A stretch of DNA of 12,671 nt, taken from DASUBN01 sp035691665 (GTDB lineage Bacteria > Pseudomonadota > Gammaproteobacteria > Natronospirales > REEB76). Position 1 is the stretch's first letter. Every line of letters begins with the position of its first letter. The translations under genes were made by a program, and so were the position numbers. The notes beneath the pieces are model-generated. The model saw nothing but the letters and a program-made list of their open reading frames with translations, made no database searches and was not told the origin of the DNA. Location of the stretch: positions 1 through 12,671 of the forward strand of contig DASSIS010000099.1 of assembly GCA_035691665.1 (NCBI GenBank), given 5' to 3'. Shown piece after piece: positions 1-6,933 of the stretch.

Positions 1-946
1 TGAGGCGGTAGAACAGGTCCTCGCGGAAGGTGCCGTCGCGGATCGCCTGACGCAGGTTGGTGTTGGTGGCGGCGATGACGCGCACGCGCGCGCGGCGTGT
101 GGTGTTGGAGCCGAGCCGCTCGAACTCGCCGGTCTGCAGCACGCGCAGCAGCTTCACCTGCCCCGCGAGCGGCAGGTTGCCGATCTCATCCAGGAACAGG
201 GTGCCGCCGTCGGCGGCCTCGAAGCGGCCCGGCCGGGCCTTCTGGGCGCCGGTGTAGGCGCCGGCCTCGGCACCGAACAGTTCGCTCTCCATGAGCTCCG
301 AGGGCAGCGCGCCCATGTTCACCTTGATGTAGGGACCGTCCTTGCTCTGGGAGTTGGCGTGGATGATGTCGGCGATCATCTCCTTGCCGGCGCCGTTCGG
401 CCCCAGGATCACCACCGGCACGTCGGCGTGGGCCACCTGGGTGGCGATGGCCACCACCTGCTGCATGGCGCTGCTCTCGTAGACGATGCCGCAGAGGTCG
501 AAGCGCGCGGCCAACGCTTCGCGGGCGGCGCGCTGTTCGCCCTGCTGGCGCCGCTGCTCCCGCTGCAGACGCCCGAGCGCCATGAGGTTCTTGACGGTGG
601 TGACGAGCTTGGTGTCGTCCCAGGGCTTCGCCAGGTAGTCGGCGGCACCGGCTTTCACCAGCTCCACCGCGTCCTCGAGGTGGGTCCAGGCGGTGAGCAG
701 TACGATGGGCAGGTCCGGATGGCGCCGGCGCACTTCGCGGAAGAGCGCGGTCCCCTCGGCGCCGGAGGTGTTGGCGCCGGTGAAGTTCATGTCCTGGATC
801 ACGAGACCCACGTCGCCTTGGGCGAGGCGCTTCAGGCCCTCGTCGGGCGAGAGCACGCTCTCGGTCCTGAAACCGTGCAGCTCGAAGAGCAGCGCCAGCG
901 CGTCGCAGATGGCGCGGTTGTCGTCTATGACCAGGATCTTGTCCAT
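1..946 (-). CDS. Sigma-54-dependent response regulator, NtrC family (3' end cut by window edge)
   Basis: This is a two-component response regulator that activates sigma-54 RNA polymerase; 315 codons are present and the C-terminal part, expected to carry a Fis-type HTH, lies outside. The receiver domain (about 1-120) has acidic D8/D9, phospho-acceptor D52, T85 and K107 before P108. A Gln/Arg-rich linker (128-148) leads to the AAA+ domain: Walker A GPNGAGKE (182-189), the sigma-54 contact loop GAYTGA (229-234) in place of the usual GAFTGA, Walker B LFLDE (250-254), and arginine-finger region FREDLFYR (307-314). Walker A also departs from the common GESGTGKE. The ATG at 946 is chosen because it begins the receiver fold exactly (MDKILVIDD). 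It is the last gene of the efflux operon, 75 bp after the second permease, so it probably controls the sigma-54 promoter at 5617-5632. A sensor kinase would be expected beyond the left edge. Family assignment is very sure; target and signal are inferred. Confidence 0.95.
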   Translation of the reverse strand, partial: MDKILVIDDNRAICDALALLFELHGFRTESVLSPDEGLKRLAQGDVGLVIQDMNFTGANTSGAEGTALFREVRRRHPDLPIVLLTAWTHLEDAVELVKAGAADYLAKPWDDTKLVTTVKNLMALGRLQREQRRQQGEQRAAREALAARFDLCGIVYESSAMQQVVAIATQVAHADVPVVILGPNGAGKEMIADIIHANSQSKDGPYIKVNMGALPSELMESELFGAEAGAYTGAQKARPGRFEAADGGTLFLDEIGNLPLAGQVKLLRVLQTGEFERLGSNTTRRARVRVIAATNTNLRQAIRDGTFREDLFYRL

Positions 947-971
947 CTTCCGCCGCTTCCCCTGAAAGCCC

Positions 972-997
972 GGAGCGGGCGGCACACCGCCCGCTCC
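972..997 (-). other. Perfect 11-bp hairpin between permease and regulator genes
   Basis: An 11-bp perfect inverted repeat (GGAGCGGGCGG and its complement) surrounds a 4-base loop in the 75-bp gap before the regulator gene. On the minus strand the stem is followed by GGGCTTTC, not a clear T-tract. It is therefore a poor classical terminator, and more likely an attenuator, mRNA-stabilising stem or leaky terminator that lowers regulator expression relative to the transporter genes. The structure is seen directly; its role is inferred. Confidence 0.6.
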
Positions 998-1021
998 CAG
1001 TCTAAAGCGTTTACCCCCCCG

Positions 1022-2227
1022 TCAGACACTCCGGGTGGCGATGGCAGGCGGTATCGCCGCCGCCCGCAATGCCGGTCCCATCACCGCCGTCAGCCCCAGC
1101 GCCCACAGGCACAGGATGCCCACCGGGATGTAGTACCAGGAGATGGGCGATACCTTGAACAGCACCACCAGCCAGTAGTTGAGCGCGACCGCGAAGACGC
1201 TGCCCAGGATCACGCCGATGCTGGTGATGAGCCAGTTCTCGGTCATGAAGTAGCGCACGATGTCGGTGCGGCGGGCGCCGAGCGCGCGGCGCGTGCCGAT
1301 CTGCTTGGTGCGCTGGCTCACGCTGAAGCTCGCCAGGCCCGCGATACCGAGGGCGGTGATGCCGAGGATCAGGCCGCTCATGACGATGAGCATCACCAGC
1401 AGGGCATGATCGCCCTCGTAGGTGCGGTCCTTGTAGTAGTTGAGCGTGCGTACATGGCGCAGGTAATCGCCCTGGTGGGAATCGTTGAGCTTCTGCTCCG
1501 CCGTCTTCATGACCTCGCCCTGCTGTCCCGGCAGGGTGCGCACCAGGTAGCGGGTGTTGGGCCGCAGGAAGACCGTCGGGAATATGATCTGGCGTTCGAA
1601 GCCTTCCCAGGTGGGCCAGTAGCCCTCCAGGGTGCCCACCTCGCCGACGATGGTGATGGGATCCGGGGTGTCCTCGTAGATCACCTTGCCTATCGGGTCC
1701 TGGCCCGGGAAGATCTTCTCGGCTGCGGCGCGGCTCAAGATGGCGATGTTCGGATTCTTATAGCCGTCCCGGGTCTGGTGCTCGATCTCCTCGTGGGTGA
1801 AGTTGCGGCCGGCGATCAGCGCCGTGCCGAGGGTGTTCAAGCTGTGCTCGTCCGCCTGGAATACGCCGACGTTGATGTACTTGCCCTTGGGGTCGGGCGT
1901 GGTCTGGAAGCCGCTGTTCCAGCCGCCCCCGCTCAAGGGGATGGCTTCGGAGGGCGCTGCGTCCACTACGCCCGGGATGCTGCGCAACTCGTCCAGGTGG
2001 GCGCGGATGGCGGTTTCCGGGTTGTAGTCCGGCGCGTATCCCGTCATATCCACCACGAAGATGTTGTCCACGTCGATGCCGGTGGGACGGTCCATCTTCA
2101 CGATGCGGTCGTGGATGATGAACACCGCGTTGCAGACGATGGCGAGGGTCAGCGCGATCTGCAAGGCGATGAGGATGGCGCCGGTCTTGTTGCGCAGCAG
2201 TGCGCTCAGGATGGGGCGGATGTCCAT
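1022..2227 (-). CDS. MacB/FtsX-type ABC transporter permease, second subunit
   Basis: A 401-residue inner-membrane permease of the MacB/FtsX group. One transmembrane helix sits at about 17-38. A large periplasmic domain (about 40-272, MacB_PCD-like) follows, then three helices at about 275-300, 331-357 and 363-386. The cytoplasmic stretch QRTKQIGTRRALGARR (305-320) is the conserved coupling segment that contacts the ATPase in this family. The ATG at 2227 is preferred over an in-frame ATG 43 codons upstream because it has a GAGGAG ribosome site 7 bases away and begins directly with the juxtamembrane segment; the longer start would overlap the previous gene and add an Arg/Pro-rich stretch unlike the family. 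It lies 11 bp after the first permease. The two permeases clearly differ in sequence, so the transporter is probably a heterodimer driven by the separate ATPase at 3568-4281. Substrate unknown; efflux of a drug, peptide or lipid is inferred from family. Confidence 0.93.
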   Translation of the reverse strand: MDIRPILSALLRNKTGAILIALQIALTLAIVCNAVFIIHDRIVKMDRPTGIDVDNIFVVDMTGYAPDYNPETAIRAHLDELRSIPGVVDAAPSEAIPLSGGGWNSGFQTTPDPKGKYINVGVFQADEHSLNTLGTALIAGRNFTHEEIEHQTRDGYKNPNIAILSRAAAEKIFPGQDPIGKVIYEDTPDPITIVGEVGTLEGYWPTWEGFERQIIFPTVFLRPNTRYLVRTLPGQQGEVMKTAEQKLNDSHQGDYLRHVRTLNYYKDRTYEGDHALLVMLIVMSGLILGITALGIAGLASFSVSQRTKQIGTRRALGARRTDIVRYFMTENWLITSIGVILGSVFAVALNYWLVVLFKVSPISWYYIPVGILCLWALGLTAVMGPALRAAAIPPAIATRSV

Positions 2228-2234
2228 GATGGTT

Positions 2235-2240
2235 CTCCTC
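2235..2240 (-). promoter_or_regulatory. Ribosome binding site fixing the start at 2227
   Basis: GAGGAG reads on the minus strand 7 bases before the ATG at 2227 and overlaps the TGA stop of the preceding permease gene (2239-2241). This tight coupling supports translation from 2227 and not from the upstream in-frame ATG at 2356. Confidence 0.75.
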
Positions 2241-3552
2241 ACTGGACCTTGAGGTAGAGGGCGGGCGGGATGCGCACCACGCGCCAGGCGGGATAGAGGC
2301 CGGCCAAGACACTCGCGACGATGGCGAGCGAGATGCCCACGCCCACCATGGTCCAATCCAGGTGCGCGGCCTTGCCAGCGTCGCCCGAGAGCAGATGCCG
2401 CAGCCCGAACAGCCCGACCCAGCCGACACCGATGCCGAGGATGCCGCCGCCGAGGCCGACGACCCCGGTCTCGACGATGTACTGGCGGAACAACGCCATG
2501 CGGCTCGCACCGAGGGCGCGGCGCAGGCCGATCTCACCGGAGCGTCGCAGGAACTTGGCCAGGATGAGGCCGATGGTGTTGAGCATGCACACCGCCAGGA
2601 ACATGAAGGACAGCGCCACCAGCACTTTCACCTCCGGCGGCACCACCTTCTCGTAATGCAGCCATTCGTCCACGTTGCGCAGATGGTTGTTGAGGGGGCG
2701 CGGGAAGCGTCCTAGTTTCTTCTGCTCCTGCACGTAGGCGTCCAGGAAGCTGTGGTAGTCCTCGGCTGCCGCTTTGTCCTTGACCTGTACCCAGAACTGG
2801 ATCCACACGCATTCCGAGTTGAGGTAGCCCTGGAAGGTCTTGTCCGGCGTGTTTTTCCAGCAGCTGTTGTTGCCGCTGCCGTGCAGCTGCATGGGCTGGA
2901 TGAGGCTGAAGGGGATGAAGAGGTCTTCCGGGTCGTCCAGGGCGCCGTTGTTGAGATCGTAGAACTTCGGTTCCGGGTTCCATCTCTTCATAACGCCGAC
3001 GACGCGGAACCGGCGGTTATTGAGGGTGATCTCCTTGCCGACGCTGTTGGCACCGCCGAAGAGCTTCTCGTTGGTGGCCTGGCTCAGCACCACCACTTGT
3101 TGGGCGCTGTCGTCCGCATCCTTGCTCCAGGGCGTGCCGTACTGGAAGGGCACGTCGAACATGGAGAAGAAGTCGTTGTAAGTGACCCGGGCGATGGTCA
3201 GATAGGGCTTGATGGCCGGGTTGTCGGGCTGCATGGTCAGGGTCGCGACGATGCTGGCTTCCTGGTGTGTGGCCTTGGCCGCCTTCATCAGGCCCGTGGC
3301 ATCCAGGTAAGTCACCTGCTCCGGCGGTTCATCAGGGTCGTTGTAAGGAGAGTTGGGATCCCAGTTATCGAGCTGCACCGCATACAGCTGGTCGTTCTTG
3401 TAGGCGATGGGGTTGCCGGACAGCACGTGGTAGATCGCCAGCGTCGTGGTGGACATGCCGATGCCGATGGCGATGGCGCTCACCATGAGCGCCGTCAGCA
3501 CCGGGTTGCGCCGCATGCTGAGCAGCGCGAGTTTCAGGTTGTAGACGAACAT
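2239..3552 (-). CDS. MacB/FtsX-type ABC transporter permease, first subunit
   Basis: A 437-residue inner-membrane permease with the MacB layout: helix 1 at about 18-42, a periplasmic domain (about 45-305), and three further helices at about 306-332, 362-388 and 400-420. The coupling segment RRSGEIGLRRALGASR (336-351) is typical of FtsX-domain permeases. The periplasmic domain contains two cysteines (C231 and C248) 17 residues apart that could form a disulfide; the partner permease has no equivalent pair in its periplasmic domain. The ATG at 3552 has a GAGGAG site 8 bases upstream. The ATPase stop codon is 15 bp upstream of this start, so the genes are co-transcribed. Compared with canonical MacB (about 650 residues, ATPase fused to the N-terminus of one permease), ATPase and permease are split here, and a second, divergent permease follows. 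Fold assignment is secure; substrate is not known. Confidence 0.94.
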   Translation of the reverse strand: MFVYNLKLALLSMRRNPVLTALMVSAIAIGIGMSTTTLAIYHVLSGNPIAYKNDQLYAVQLDNWDPNSPYNDPDEPPEQVTYLDATGLMKAAKATHQEASIVATLTMQPDNPAIKPYLTIARVTYNDFFSMFDVPFQYGTPWSKDADDSAQQVVVLSQATNEKLFGGANSVGKEITLNNRRFRVVGVMKRWNPEPKFYDLNNGALDDPEDLFIPFSLIQPMQLHGSGNNSCWKNTPDKTFQGYLNSECVWIQFWVQVKDKAAAEDYHSFLDAYVQEQKKLGRFPRPLNNHLRNVDEWLHYEKVVPPEVKVLVALSFMFLAVCMLNTIGLILAKFLRRSGEIGLRRALGASRMALFRQYIVETGVVGLGGGILGIGVGWVGLFGLRHLLSGDAGKAAHLDWTMVGVGISLAIVASVLAGLYPAWRVVRIPPALYLKVQ

Positions 3553-3567
3553 GGCTGTTGCTCCTCT

Positions 3568-4281
3568 TTAGGCCTGGACGCCCTTGGTCTCGCGTCGGCC
3601 GCTGTCCGGCACGGCCTTGAGGTCGGTCACCTGGCCATCCAGCACGTGCACGCTGCGGTGGGCGCGGCGCGCAAGCTCGGGGTCATGGGTCACCATGACG
3701 ATGGTAGTGCCGTTGGCGTTGATGCCTTCCAGGAGGTCGAGCACCTGGCGTGCCATCAGCGAGTCCAGGTTGCCGGTGGGCTCGTCCGCCAGCAGCACGC
3801 GCGGGTCGCCGGCCAGCGCCCGGGCGATGGCCACACGCTGCTGTTGGCCGCCGGAGAGCTGGGCGGGGATATGCTTCATGCGGGAGGCTAGGCCCACGGT
3901 CTCCAGCGCCTGCTGCACGCGCTTGGCGCGCTCGGCGGCGTTGAAGCCCCGATAGCGCAGCGGCACCTCCACGTTGTCGGCCACGTTGAGGTCGGGGATC
4001 AGGTTGAAGCCCTGGAAGATGAAGCCGATGCGCTGGTTGCGGATGCGCGAGCGGTCGTCGTCGTTGAGGTGGCTCACGTCCTCGCCGTCGAGGGTGTAGC
4101 TGCCGCCGTCGAAGGACTCGAGCAGGCCCGCGATGTTGAGGAAGGTGGACTTGCCGGAGCCGGAGGGGCCCATGACCGCCACGAACTCGCCTTCCTTCAC
4201 CTCCAGGCTGAAGTCGCGCAGCGCGTGGGTCTGCACCACGTCGGTACGGTAGATCTTGCTGATGCTCTCCATCTTTAACAT
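3568..4281 (-). CDS. ABC transporter ATPase, MacB/LolD type
   Basis: A 237-residue cytoplasmic ATPase with every ABC motif intact: Walker A GPSGSGKST (38-46), Q-loop Q90, signature LSGGQ (142-146), Walker B VLLADEP (162-168, catalytic E167), D-loop NLDS (171-174) and switch H199. Length and motif spacing match the MacB/LolD subfamily that partners FtsX-type permeases. It should power the two permeases encoded directly downstream. The start at 4281 has a GGGGAG site upstream; an ATG three codons later is also possible and would change little. It begins 22 bp after the membrane fusion protein gene ends. The C-terminal 15 or so residues are charged and variable. The name lolD is not used because the companion fusion protein indicates a tripartite efflux system and not lipoprotein release. 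Confidence 0.96.
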   Translation of the reverse strand: MLKMESISKIYRTDVVQTHALRDFSLEVKEGEFVAVMGPSGSGKSTFLNIAGLLESFDGGSYTLDGEDVSHLNDDDRSRIRNQRIGFIFQGFNLIPDLNVADNVEVPLRYRGFNAAERAKRVQQALETVGLASRMKHIPAQLSGGQQQRVAIARALAGDPRVLLADEPTGNLDSLMARQVLDLLEGINANGTTIVMVTHDPELARRAHRSVHVLDGQVTDLKAVPDSGRRETKGVQA

Positions 4282-4303
4282 GGCGGGACTCCCCGGTGGA
4301 ATG

Positions 4304-5605
4304 TCAACGTATTAGGACCGTCTTGGCACTGTCGAAGGTGCTGGTGTCGGAGATGATGATGGTGTCGCCTTCCTTCAGGCCGTCCAGGATCTCGACCGAG
4401 CCGATGCTGGTGGCGCCGGTGGTGATGGGCGTGCGCGTGGCCACGCCGTCGTGCACCACGTAGGCCATGTGCCCGCCGTCGCTGTCCAGGAACTGGCCGC
4501 GCTGCACCATGAGCACGTTGGGCCGCGAGTCCATCACGATGCGCACCTGCACCTGCTGGTTTTGCTTCAGGCCCTTGGGCTCGCCGCCGGCGAAGCGCAC
4601 CCGGCCGGTGACCTGGTTGTTCTCCACCTCGGGCGAGACGGCGGTGAGCTTGCCGGCGTAGGTGTTGCTGCCGTAGGTGATGTCCGCGGCCATGCCGAGG
4701 GCCAGGCCGTCGGCGTAGCTCTCCGGGATCTGGATCGCGATCTCGAGCTGCGACAGGTCCACCACCGTCATCAGCGCCTGGTTGGGCGTGACGTTGGTGC
4801 GGGTCTGCACCGCCAGGTTGCCGACGATGCCGTCCACCGGCGAACGTACGCTCAAGCCGTCGTAGCGGCGCTTGAGATCGGCCACCAGCAGTTGCTCGCG
4901 CTTGACCTGCAGCTCCTTGGTGCGCACGTCGAAGTTGAGGCCTTCCTTGTCGAGCCCGGTGTTGGCCTTGGCGTTGTCGTAGTTGAGCTGGGCTGTGGCC
5001 AGGTTGTCCTGGGCGGTGTTGTAGTCCTTCTCGCTGATCACGTGGTAGCCCCAAGCGGCTTGGGCGCGCTTCATCTCACGCTCTGCGGCGTCGAGCGACA
5101 CCTTGGCCTGGTCCTGGGTCTCCTGGGAGAGCAGCGAGGCCTTCTTGGCGGTGATGCGCGCCCGCTCGAGGTCGGTCTGCATGCTGAGCAGGGTAGACTG
5201 TTCCTGCTGGTAGCTGCTGGTGAGCTCGGGGCTGTCGATGACCGCCAGCACCTGGCCCTTCTTCACCGCGTCGCCGGCGATGACCTTGAGGGTCACGGTG
5301 CCGTTCACGTCGCTGTAGAGGGTGGGGCTCACGGCCGCCACCACCTGACCGTCCACCGAGACGTCGCGCACGAAGGTGCCGCGCGTCACCTTGGCGACGC
5401 GCACCTGGTCGGCGGCGACGGTCTGCTCGGCCTTGGCCCAGCGGTAGAGCGCCGGGACCGTGAGGGCCAATAACAGCAGGAGGGCCGCGCCGCCGCCGAT
5501 CAGGTACCAGCGCTGCTTGCGCCGACGTGGGCTGTTGTCCACCGCCACGTCCTGGCCGGAGGTGTCGCGGATCTTGACGATCTTCTGCAGGTTTTCGTTG
5601 TTCAT
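4304..5605 (-). CDS. Periplasmic membrane fusion protein, HlyD/MacA type
   Basis: A 433-residue adaptor anchored in the inner membrane, linking the ABC permeases to an outer-membrane channel. A short cytoplasmic segment contains IRDTSGQD (12-19), which I recall as a frequent N-terminal motif in related adaptors. It is followed by a basic stretch, a transmembrane helix (about 34-54), lipoyl-like halves (about 95-125 and 250-285), a long alpha-helical hairpin between them (about 130-245) and beta-barrel/membrane-proximal domains to the end. No TolC-type channel is encoded in the window. The start is chosen at ATG 5605; a longer in-frame reading (ATG 5695) would begin upstream of the sigma-54 promoter and is unlikely. 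The predicted transcription start is about 5606, so the mRNA would have almost no leader. An alternative is GTG at 5542 (codon 22), which has AGGA 7 bases upstream. First gene of the efflux operon. Confidence 0.92.
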   Translation of the reverse strand: MNNENLQKIVKIRDTSGQDVAVDNSPRRRKQRWYLIGGGAALLLLLALTVPALYRWAKAEQTVAADQVRVAKVTRGTFVRDVSVDGQVVAAVSPTLYSDVNGTVTLKVIAGDAVKKGQVLAVIDSPELTSSYQQEQSTLLSMQTDLERARITAKKASLLSQETQDQAKVSLDAAEREMKRAQAAWGYHVISEKDYNTAQDNLATAQLNYDNAKANTGLDKEGLNFDVRTKELQVKREQLLVADLKRRYDGLSVRSPVDGIVGNLAVQTRTNVTPNQALMTVVDLSQLEIAIQIPESYADGLALGMAADITYGSNTYAGKLTAVSPEVENNQVTGRVRFAGGEPKGLKQNQQVQVRIVMDSRPNVLMVQRGQFLDSDGGHMAYVVHDGVATRTPITTGATSIGSVEILDGLKEGDTIIISDTSTFDSAKTVLIR

Positions 5606-5616
5606 GACAGGTACGA

Positions 5617-5632
5617 AGCAAGCAGCGTGCCA
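5617..5632 (-). promoter_or_regulatory. Sigma-54 (-24/-12) promoter of the efflux operon
   Basis: The minus strand reads TGGCACGCTGCTTGCT, matching the sigma-54 consensus TGGCACG-N4-TTGCW at every specified base, including the GG and GC dinucleotides 10 bases apart. Counting from the -12 C at 5618 puts the transcription start near 5606, next to the ATG at 5605. A sigma-54 activator is encoded at the far end of the same operon and paired TGTCCG half-sites lie upstream, which makes a chance match unlikely. The match is seen directly; promoter activity is inferred. Confidence 0.9.
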
Positions 5633-5710
5633 AGTACCTTCCTGAACTCCCAGGCCAGCTGTAGCGCGGTGATGAGGGTCGCCAATTCCATCCAAAGCTC
5701 CGTGGGTTCA

Positions 5711-5756
5711 TGTCCGCGGACGGGATTCGATGTCCGCTCAGTGTCCGTTCGGACAC
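5711..5756 (-). promoter_or_regulatory. Upstream activator site cluster (TGTCCG / CGGACA palindromes)
   Basis: Five half-sites fall in 46 bp: TGTCCG at 5711, 5731 and 5742, with opposing CGGACG at 5717 and CGGACA at 5750. The best palindrome is GTGTCCGTTCGGACAC (5741-5756), with 7-bp arms around 2 bases; a second, GTCCGCGGAC, is at 5712-5721. Repeated half-sites are offset by 20 and 11 bp, close to whole helical turns, so bound dimers would lie on one face of the DNA. The cluster is about 105-150 bp upstream of the predicted sigma-54 start, the usual enhancer distance for NtrC-type activators. The regulator at 1-946 is the obvious candidate protein, but binding is inferred. Confidence 0.78.
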
Positions 5757-6113
5757 TTTCCCTTATCAGGCAATAACTTAGTCAATACTTGGATGCGCGG
5801 CCTTCCGAAACGGTTGCAGTCATCCCGAATAAAACGTCGCCCTTACCCCCGCCGTTGGAATTCCCTCGCTCGACATCGTCGGCATTTTTTGTTTCACGCC
5901 ATCCAACGCACCGCTTTTCGCGGCGAGCTTGGCAAAAAAGTGCGTGGATTCCAGATTCCATGCGGTCGGTTTCGACTATCGGCACGAGAATCGGAATGCT
6001 AGCTTCATGCTTGCAACCGATGGCTTCGGGACCCGTGATCAGCTGTTGATTGGGAATAGTTAAGCGATAGCGAACTATGAAACGGAGCGTCGGTCCACTT
6101 GAGGGTGTTTTAA
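5757..6113. other. Intergenic region without a convincing gene
   Basis: About 357 bp separate the activator sites from the secreted-protein pair. Base composition is visibly less GC-rich than in the flanking genes, with several A/T runs (for example near 5886-5892 and 5934-5939). Short reading frames exist on both strands, but none has a good ribosome site with plausible protein composition. The promoter of the plus-strand pair should lie here. A weak candidate is TTGATT at 6046-6051 with no good -10 at the expected distance, so I do not call a promoter. No tRNA or recognised RNA family was seen. Confidence 0.5.
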
Positions 6114-6116
6114 GTG

Positions 6117-6121
6117 AAGGA
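6117..6121 (+). promoter_or_regulatory. Ribosome binding site fixing the start at 6129
   Basis: AAGGA stands 7 bases before the ATG at 6129. The alternative in-frame GTG at 6114 would place this site inside the coding region and lacks a site of its own, so 6129 is preferred. The resulting N-terminus (MKRSS) also resembles that of the downstream paralogue (MKRPS). Confidence 0.7.
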
Positions 6122-6128
6122 ACAAGTC

Positions 6129-6917
6129 ATGAAAAGATCGTCTCGAATCATCCCTGGCTGTCGCCCGTCCTGGGTGCTCGGCCTGATGGGACTGTTGTGC
6201 CTACCGTTCGCCTGGGCGGTTTCAGCATCGGCTGATGATGCTCCACCCAAGTACCCGGCCAGGCTACCCATCGCGCAATACATGGAACCGGATCAGGCCA
6301 CCGAGATCGCCCTGGCCCGGACCGCTGCGCCGAAAGCCGTATCAGACAATGCCACTATCCTGGTACTGGGCAAGGAGGGTTACGAGACGGCGGTCAAGGG
6401 CACGAACGGTTTCGTGTGCTACGTAGGGCGGTCCTGGGAGAAGGATTTCGATGACCCTGAATTCTGGAACCAGCACCCCCGTACCCCTCAGTGTTACAAC
6501 GCGGCGGCGGCAAGCTCGATACTCCCGGGCATCCTCGAACGCACGCGTTGGGTGATGACAGGTGTCTCCAAGGACGAGATGATTGCGCAGACGAAGGCGG
6601 AAGTAGCAAACCATCAAGCCGGCGTCCCTGCTCCCGGCAGCATGGTCTACATGCTGTCCAAGGACCAGTACATCAACGATCCACAGCCGGGCGCACCGTC
6701 CAATTTCGCTCCGCACGTGATGTTCTTCGTGCCGGCTGCCCCAGGCGAAGAAGGCTCGGCCTGGGGCGCGAACGTGCCCCACGCGGCGATCTTCTCGACC
6801 ACCAGCGATATTGAGCCGTTCACAACCTATTTCGTGCTGTCGCCGAAATGGTCCGATGGCACCTTCGGTCCTTACGTGGCTTCAGTTGCCAAGACCGACG
6901 AACAGCATCATCACTGA
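6129..6917 (+). CDS. Secreted protein of unknown function, paralogue A
   Basis: A 262-residue protein with a Sec signal peptide: basic MKRSSR, hydrophobic core about 15-31, predicted cleavage after SASA (residue 35). I do not recognise a characterised domain. The mature part is soluble, with no transmembrane helix, and has blocks shared with the next gene: GYETAVKGTNGFVC (84-97), VGRSW (99-103), PEFWN (110-114), an RTPxCxNA segment (118-125), MLSKDQYIND (175-184), PHVMFF (195-200) and KWSDGT (240-245). Cysteines C97 and C122 are conserved in both copies and could form a disulfide. The protein ends in three histidines. It is probably periplasmic or exported. It is divergent from the efflux operon and 16 bp upstream of its paralogue. 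Secretion and paralogy are seen in the sequence; any enzymatic or binding role would be speculation. Confidence 0.88.
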   Translation: MKRSSRIIPGCRPSWVLGLMGLLCLPFAWAVSASADDAPPKYPARLPIAQYMEPDQATEIALARTAAPKAVSDNATILVLGKEGYETAVKGTNGFVCYVGRSWEKDFDDPEFWNQHPRTPQCYNAAAASSILPGILERTRWVMTGVSKDEMIAQTKAEVANHQAGVPAPGSMVYMLSKDQYINDPQPGAPSNFAPHVMFFVPAAPGEEGSAWGANVPHAAIFSTTSDIEPFTTYFVLSPKWSDGTFGPYVASVAKTDEQHHH

Positions 6918-6933
6918 CGTGAGGGAATCAACC

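Noticed and set aside
359..2257. Long plus-strand open frame opposite the regulator and second permease
   Set aside because: Same GC-bias shadow effect: no plausible protein composition, and the minus-strand genes beneath it have complete family motifs.
2228..2356. 43-codon N-terminal extension of the second permease
   Set aside because: It overlaps the preceding permease gene, encodes an Arg/Pro-rich stretch unlike the family, and the ATG at 2227 has an ideal GAGGAG site.
5929..5944. TTGGC...TGC near 5930 as a plus-strand -24/-12 element
   Set aside because: The GG-to-GC spacing is one base too short, which normally abolishes sigma-54 recognition.
5782..5985. 67-codon minus-strand frame in the intergenic region
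   Set aside because: No good ribosome site, no recognisable domain or signal, and composition typical of non-coding sequence; it also lies upstream of the enhancer sites.
6052..6065. GG-N10-GC pair upstream of the secreted paralogues as a second sigma-54 promoter
   Set aside because: Only the two dinucleotides match; the rest (GAATAGTTAA between them) departs from consensus, and such a pair is expected by chance in a few hundred bases.
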